A stretch of 64,000 nucleotides of DNA. Source: Pantoea sp. AS-PWVM4. Lineage in GTDB: Bacteria; Pseudomonadota; Gammaproteobacteria; Enterobacterales; Enterobacteriaceae. The translations under genes and the position numbers were made by a program. The notes under the pieces were generated by a model. The model searched no databases. It saw nothing but the letters and a program-made list of their open reading frames with translations, and was not told the DNA's origin. Location: the NCBI RefSeq assembly GCF_000468095.1, contig NZ_ASZC01000011.1:1-64000 (forward strand). Direction: 5' to 3'. Each line of letters opens with the position of its first letter. The stretch's first letter is position 1. This document shows, one piece after another, positions 60,546 through 64,000 of this stretch.

Positions 60546-61979
60546 ATGTCTGCCACGCCCGCGCAACAACTGACTGAAACCCGCCATCGCATTCTTAACC
60601 TGCTGCTCACGCAACACGACCTGGTTGATGTCCTGCTGGATAAGTCGGTTGACCTGCCTGCCAGCAAACTGAAAGAAGTCAGCGAGTGGCGTCATCAGTT
60701 GGAAGGCGATTTGCAGATGCTGCACGCCGCGGATTTGGCCGATATTCTTGAGGCGCTGCCGCAGGAGGAACGCCAGGCGTTGTGGCGCTTAGTACCCTGT
60801 GAACAGCGTGGTCGGGTATTGGTGGAAGCGTCCGAAACCGTCTGGGCCAGTCTGACGGAAAGTATGACCGATCGCGAAATTCTGCGCGCGATCCAGCCGC
60901 TGGATATTGACGATCAGGCTTATCTGGCACGCTATCTGCCGCGTGATCTTACCGGCCGTCTGTTGACTACCCTCGATCCCAGCCAACGCGCCCATGTTCT
61001 CAGCGTGGTGGAGTTCGATCGCGATCGGGTTGGTCGTATTATGGATTTCAACATTCTGACGGTGCGCGCCGATGTCACCCTCGGCACCGTACAACGCTTT
61101 CTGCGCCGACGTCAGACCATGCCGGATGGCACCGATAAGCTGTTTATCACGGATAAAACCAATCAACTGCTGGGTGAACTGCCACTCACCACCATCCTGC
61201 TCAATCCGCCAGAAACGCGGGTGGACGCGGTGATGAATGCCACGCCGACCACCTTCCAGCTCAACGATAAAGCCGAAGATGCCGCAGGCGCATTTGAGCG
61301 TTATAACCTGATTTCTGCCGCCGTTACCGACGCCAAAGGCAAGCTGATCGGCCGCGTTATCGTCGAAGACGTGATTGACCTCGTCAATGAAGAGAATGAG
61401 AGCAATATCCGTAAAATGGGCGGTATCAGTCAGGAGGAGGATGTCTTCGCGCCGGTACGCAAAGCAGTGAGCAAGCGTTGGGCATGGCTGGCGATTAACC
61501 TCTGCACCGCTTTCGTTGCATCCCGCGTTATCGGTCTGTTTGAAGAAACCATTTCACAACTGGTGGCACTGGCTACCCTGATGCCGATTGTCGCCGGCAT
61601 TGGCGGCAACACCGGCAATCAGACCATCACCATGATTGTGCGCGCCCTGGCGCTGCATCAGGTGGAGCCGGGCAACTTTTCGTTTCTGATTATACGTGAG
61701 CTGGGTGTTGCGCTGCTTAACGGCGTGTTCTGGGGCGGCATCATGGGGGCCGTCACCTGGATGATGTACGATAATCTGGCGTTGGGTGGCGTTATGATGC
61801 TGGCGATGGTGCTGAACCTGCTGCTGGCCGCGCTGATGGGGGTGCTGATCCCGCTCATTATGACCAAGCTGAAACGTGATCCGGCGGTCGGCTCCAGCGT
61901 GCTGATTACCGCCATCACCGATACCGGCGGGTTCTTTATTTTCCTCGGCCTCGCCACCCTGTTTTTGTTGCACGCGTAA
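60546..61979 (+). CDS. mgtE: Magnesium transporter MgtE
   Basis: Mg2+ channel of the inner membrane (477 aa). An N-terminal helical domain (LADILEALPQEERQALWRLV), a CBS-pair Mg2+ sensor (LLGELPLTTILLNPPETRVDAVMN, split at the helix) and five membrane helices with the pore motif PIVAGIGGNTGNQTITMIVRA. No Mg2+ riboswitch (M-box) is seen in its ~120-base leader. Absent from E. coli K-12 at this place. Confidence 0.95.
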   Translation: MSATPAQQLTETRHRILNLLLTQHDLVDVLLDKSVDLPASKLKEVSEWRHQLEGDLQMLHAADLADILEALPQEERQALWRLVPCEQRGRVLVEASETVWASLTESMTDREILRAIQPLDIDDQAYLARYLPRDLTGRLLTTLDPSQRAHVLSVVEFDRDRVGRIMDFNILTVRADVTLGTVQRFLRRRQTMPDGTDKLFITDKTNQLLGELPLTTILLNPPETRVDAVMNATPTTFQLNDKAEDAAGAFERYNLISAAVTDAKGKLIGRVIVEDVIDLVNEENESNIRKMGGISQEEDVFAPVRKAVSKRWAWLAINLCTAFVASRVIGLFEETISQLVALATLMPIVAGIGGNTGNQTITMIVRALALHQVEPGNFSFLIIRELGVALLNGVFWGGIMGAVTWMMYDNLALGGVMMLAMVLNLLLAALMGVLIPLIMTKLKRDPAVGSSVLITAITDTGGFFIFLGLATLFLLHA

Positions 61980-62055
61980 TTTCGCACAACCTAATGCGCA
62001 GGAGCGCTATCTGCCAGCTAGAATCAGCCATACCTTAACCTCGCAGGAGAATACG

Positions 62056-62235
62056 ATGTTTAACGTGGATGATTTTGTGCAGTCGAAAACCGGTGGTCCA
62101 AAAATGTTGGTGCTACGCGTTGACGGCGATACCCTGTGGTGCGCCCGGATTGATGATGCCACCAAAAAGGAAATTGCGATCAAAGCCGATACCGTCAATC
62201 TCTATCACGAAGACGGTGACTTCGGCGTGTGTTGA
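62056..62235 (+). CDS. DUF2158 (YodC-like) mini-protein
   Basis: 59 residues starting MFNVDDFVQSKTGGPKML. The SKTGGPKM core followed by a W-C-R-type strand (TLWCARIDD) and a charged strand fits the small DUF2158/YodC family. GCAGGAGAA lies before the ATG. 76 bases after mgtE and possibly with its own promoter. No known function. Short enough to be missed by length cut-offs. Confidence 0.78.
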   Translation: MFNVDDFVQSKTGGPKMLVLRVDGDTLWCARIDDATKKEIAIKADTVNLYHEDGDFGVC

Positions 62236-62251
62236 TGGGCTTCGCCGGGGA

Positions 62252-63034
62252 TTAGCCCGGCGGATTATCCTGCTGCACGTTGTCGCTGCCAATGCCGCCA
62301 ATAAAAGGCAGTCGCAGACGCAATGGGGTAAAATCCAGCCCCATATTCAACCCCAGAATATTGAGTTCAAACCCTTCTTCCGCGCCGAGAGTCACCCCCG
62401 CCACCCCCAGCACTGATACCTGAATCCCACGCCCCGATGGCGGCAACCCGATTGGCCGCCATAAAGGGCGATAATCTTTGCCGACCGCGTTGGCAGGCAA
62501 ATCCAGCGCCAGTGCCGGTACTTCACGACCAATATGAGCAAGGAAGGTGTTGCTGTTCGGGCCTGGCCAGGCATGGTAGGTCTGCGGCCAGGGATAGGAT
62601 TTGATCGCGGCTTCAATCTGCGGAATCATCGCCTGCGCTGCCGCCCCGCGATGATCGACCAGCAATCTTGGCCGCGCGCCATACCAGTAGCCATCGGGGA
62701 GATTGGCGTTGTGACGCACTTTGTCATCGCTCCCCCAACTGATCACTTCATAGCGGTTGTACTGCGTTTCTCCGGCGCGTTTAAAAATAATCCACGGATG
62801 GACCGCCACCGCCCCTTTCCAGCCATAGGTGGGGGCGGCATAGACCTGAACAATGGCTTGAGAAGCATAGATGCGTGGATCGGGGGCGATGCCAGCAGAA
62901 TCTCGCCGTGCCGACCACCAGCCCCCGCGTTCGCTGGAGAGCTCACCGCTGCGGTTAGCCTGCGCCAGACTGGCTCCCAGCGAGAGCAACACAACACATA
63001 AAAACGTGAAGACAACGGCTTTCAATGGCAGCAT
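62252..63034 (-). CDS. DUF3750 exported protein
   Basis: 260 residues with a signal peptide (LKAVVFTFLCVVLLSLGASLAQA). The body has the DUF3750 landmarks AAPTYGWKGAVAVHPWIIFK, WPGPNSNTFLAHIGREVP and GLPPSGRGIQVSVLG, each broken by variable loops. No catalytic motif is known for the family. SD AGGA precedes ATG 63034. It converges on the mini-protein gene. Confidence 0.88.
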   Translation of the reverse strand: MLPLKAVVFTFLCVVLLSLGASLAQANRSGELSSERGGWWSARRDSAGIAPDPRIYASQAIVQVYAAPTYGWKGAVAVHPWIIFKRAGETQYNRYEVISWGSDDKVRHNANLPDGYWYGARPRLLVDHRGAAAQAMIPQIEAAIKSYPWPQTYHAWPGPNSNTFLAHIGREVPALALDLPANAVGKDYRPLWRPIGLPPSGRGIQVSVLGVAGVTLGAEEGFELNILGLNMGLDFTPLRLRLPFIGGIGSDNVQQDNPPG

Positions 63035-63262
63035 TAAGGAAATCCTGTTGGTGAAAAAAACGTCTGATTATCTTGCAACGAAATGGTGAGTTTGTATTCA
63101 CTAACTATGTGGTGGGATATTCTAGCGGTGATGGTTGGCGTGGATGATTGTGACGCTACGTAAGGAGGCGCTGACGGTGGAGAATTAAAAGTCTGCTACA
63201 TTATTCTGTCATCATTACCATGCAGTATGGATGACCATCAAATTCATAAAAGGGTAATCATA

Positions 63263-64000
63263 ATGAACAACGAAAATCCCACTGTTGCGCTGATTGGCCC
63301 CGGCGCTATTGGCACCACCATTGCGGCTGCACTGCATGAGGTGGGACGCACGCCAACCATTTTTGGGCGCACGGCCCATCCGCAACTGGAGCTGCGTACC
63401 GATGAAGGCAACATCATTGTGCCTGGTCCGGTACTGACAAATCCGGCGGCAGTAGCTGCGCCCTTCGATCTGGTTTTCGTCGCTGTCAAAACGACGCAGA
63501 TTGCAGCCACCGCACCCTGGCTGACTGCGTTATGCCACGAACAGACGGTCGTCTGCGCGCTGCAAAACGGTGTTGAACAGCCAGCACAGTTGGCCCCCTT
63601 TGTCGCAGGTGCCACGGTTCTGCCCTCAGTGGTGTGGTTCCCTGCGCAACGTGAACCTGACGCCTCGGTGTGGCTGCGCGCCAAACCCCGCCTGACTCTG
63701 CCGGCGACCCCGCAGACCCACCTGGTGGTAGCTGCGTTACGCGATACCCGCTGTCAGGTCGATATCTCAGACGATTTTAAATCGATTGCCTGGCGTAAGT
63801 TATTGCAGAACGCGGTCGCCGGGTTGATGGTGATGGCAAATCGTCGTGCCGGAATGTTTTCGCGTCCTGATATCACTGAACTGGCGCTGGCGTATCTGCG
63901 CGAATGTCTGTCAGTAGCACGCGCAGAAGGCGCGAATCTGAGTGATGCGGTGCCACAGGAGATTGTCGATGGCTTCCATCGTGCACCGGTGGATTTAGGC
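63263..64000 (+). CDS. 2-dehydropantoate 2-reductase-like oxidoreductase (3' end outside the window)
   Basis: NADPH-dependent ketopantoate reductase family (PanE/ApbA). The dinucleotide-binding loop ALIGPGAIGTTIAAAL is at residues 9-24, then VAVKTTQ and CALQNGVEQ, and the catalytic-region helix DFKSIAWRKLLQNA at the C-terminal domain start. 246 codons are present and the frame is open at the right edge. Several paralogues exist in this group, so pantothenate synthesis is not assured. AGGG precedes the ATG. Confidence 0.88.
   Translation, partial: MNNENPTVALIGPGAIGTTIAAALHEVGRTPTIFGRTAHPQLELRTDEGNIIVPGPVLTNPAAVAAPFDLVFVAVKTTQIAATAPWLTALCHEQTVVCALQNGVEQPAQLAPFVAGATVLPSVVWFPAQREPDASVWLRAKPRLTLPATPQTHLVVAALRDTRCQVDISDDFKSIAWRKLLQNAVAGLMVMANRRAGMFSRPDITELALAYLRECLSVARAEGANLSDAVPQEIVDGFHRAPVDLG

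Overview
The window reads as chromosome of a gamma-proteobacterium of the Enterobacterales, most likely Erwiniaceae (Pantoea/Erwinia-like). This is inferred from near-identity of many products to E. coli K-12 proteins recalled from knowledge, an E. coli-like gene order (tktB-ypfG-nudK, narQ-acrD-ypfM-yffB-dapE-ypfN-ypfH-tmcA-ypfJ-purC-bamC-dapA-gcvR-bcp, perM, bepA-yfgD-hda-uraA-upp-purM-purN, ppk-ppx, yfgG), and non-E. coli blocks inserted between these conserved runs. No tRNA, rRNA, CRISPR array, transposase or prophage gene was seen.

Layout. 1-3 kb: the end of transketolase, ampH and ypfG. 3.2-8.1 kb: one AT-rich gene for an unrecognised 1623-residue protein, the clearest foreign-looking segment. 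8.1-18 kb: nudK, a five-gene periplasmic nitrate reductase operon (napFDABC, no napGH), the asparagine permease ansP, a small DUF1471 protein and the nitrate/nitrite two-component pair narQ-narP, which probably controls nap. 18-24 kb: the RND pump acrD with a BaeR-type box, the 19-residue gene ypfM and katG. 24-34 kb: lysine/diaminopimelate genes (dapE, dapA), bamC, purC, tmcA, ypfH, ypfJ, gcvR and bcp. 34-37 kb: perM and a membrane diguanylate cyclase. 37-42.6 kb: a six-gene operon of LacI-type repressor, ABC importer and metallophosphodiesterase, headed by a perfect 24-bp palindrome. 42.6-44 kb: tandem DsrE-like paralogues. 44.6-51 kb: bepA, yfgD, hda, and the pyrimidine (uraA, upp) and purine (purM, purN) genes. 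51-59.4 kb: a pstCAB-like phosphate importer with very long permeases and no pstS or phoU, divergent from ppk-ppx. 59.4-64 kb: tehB, yfgG, mgtE, a DUF2158 mini-protein, a DUF3750 protein and a truncated ketopantoate reductase-like gene.

Ten intergenic spots carry copies of one short palindromic repeat with the core GTAGCGGCGCGATTTATCGC. Most are inverted pairs (REPIN-like), so this is a dispersed family of this genome. Several control regions can be read directly: a FNR/NarP pair at nap with the E. coli spacing, PurR operators at purC and purM, a BaeR box at acrD, and a upp start region of the type that gives UTP-dependent reiterative transcription in E. coli.

All calls come from reading the sequence. 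Homology statements rest on remembered family members, not on a search.
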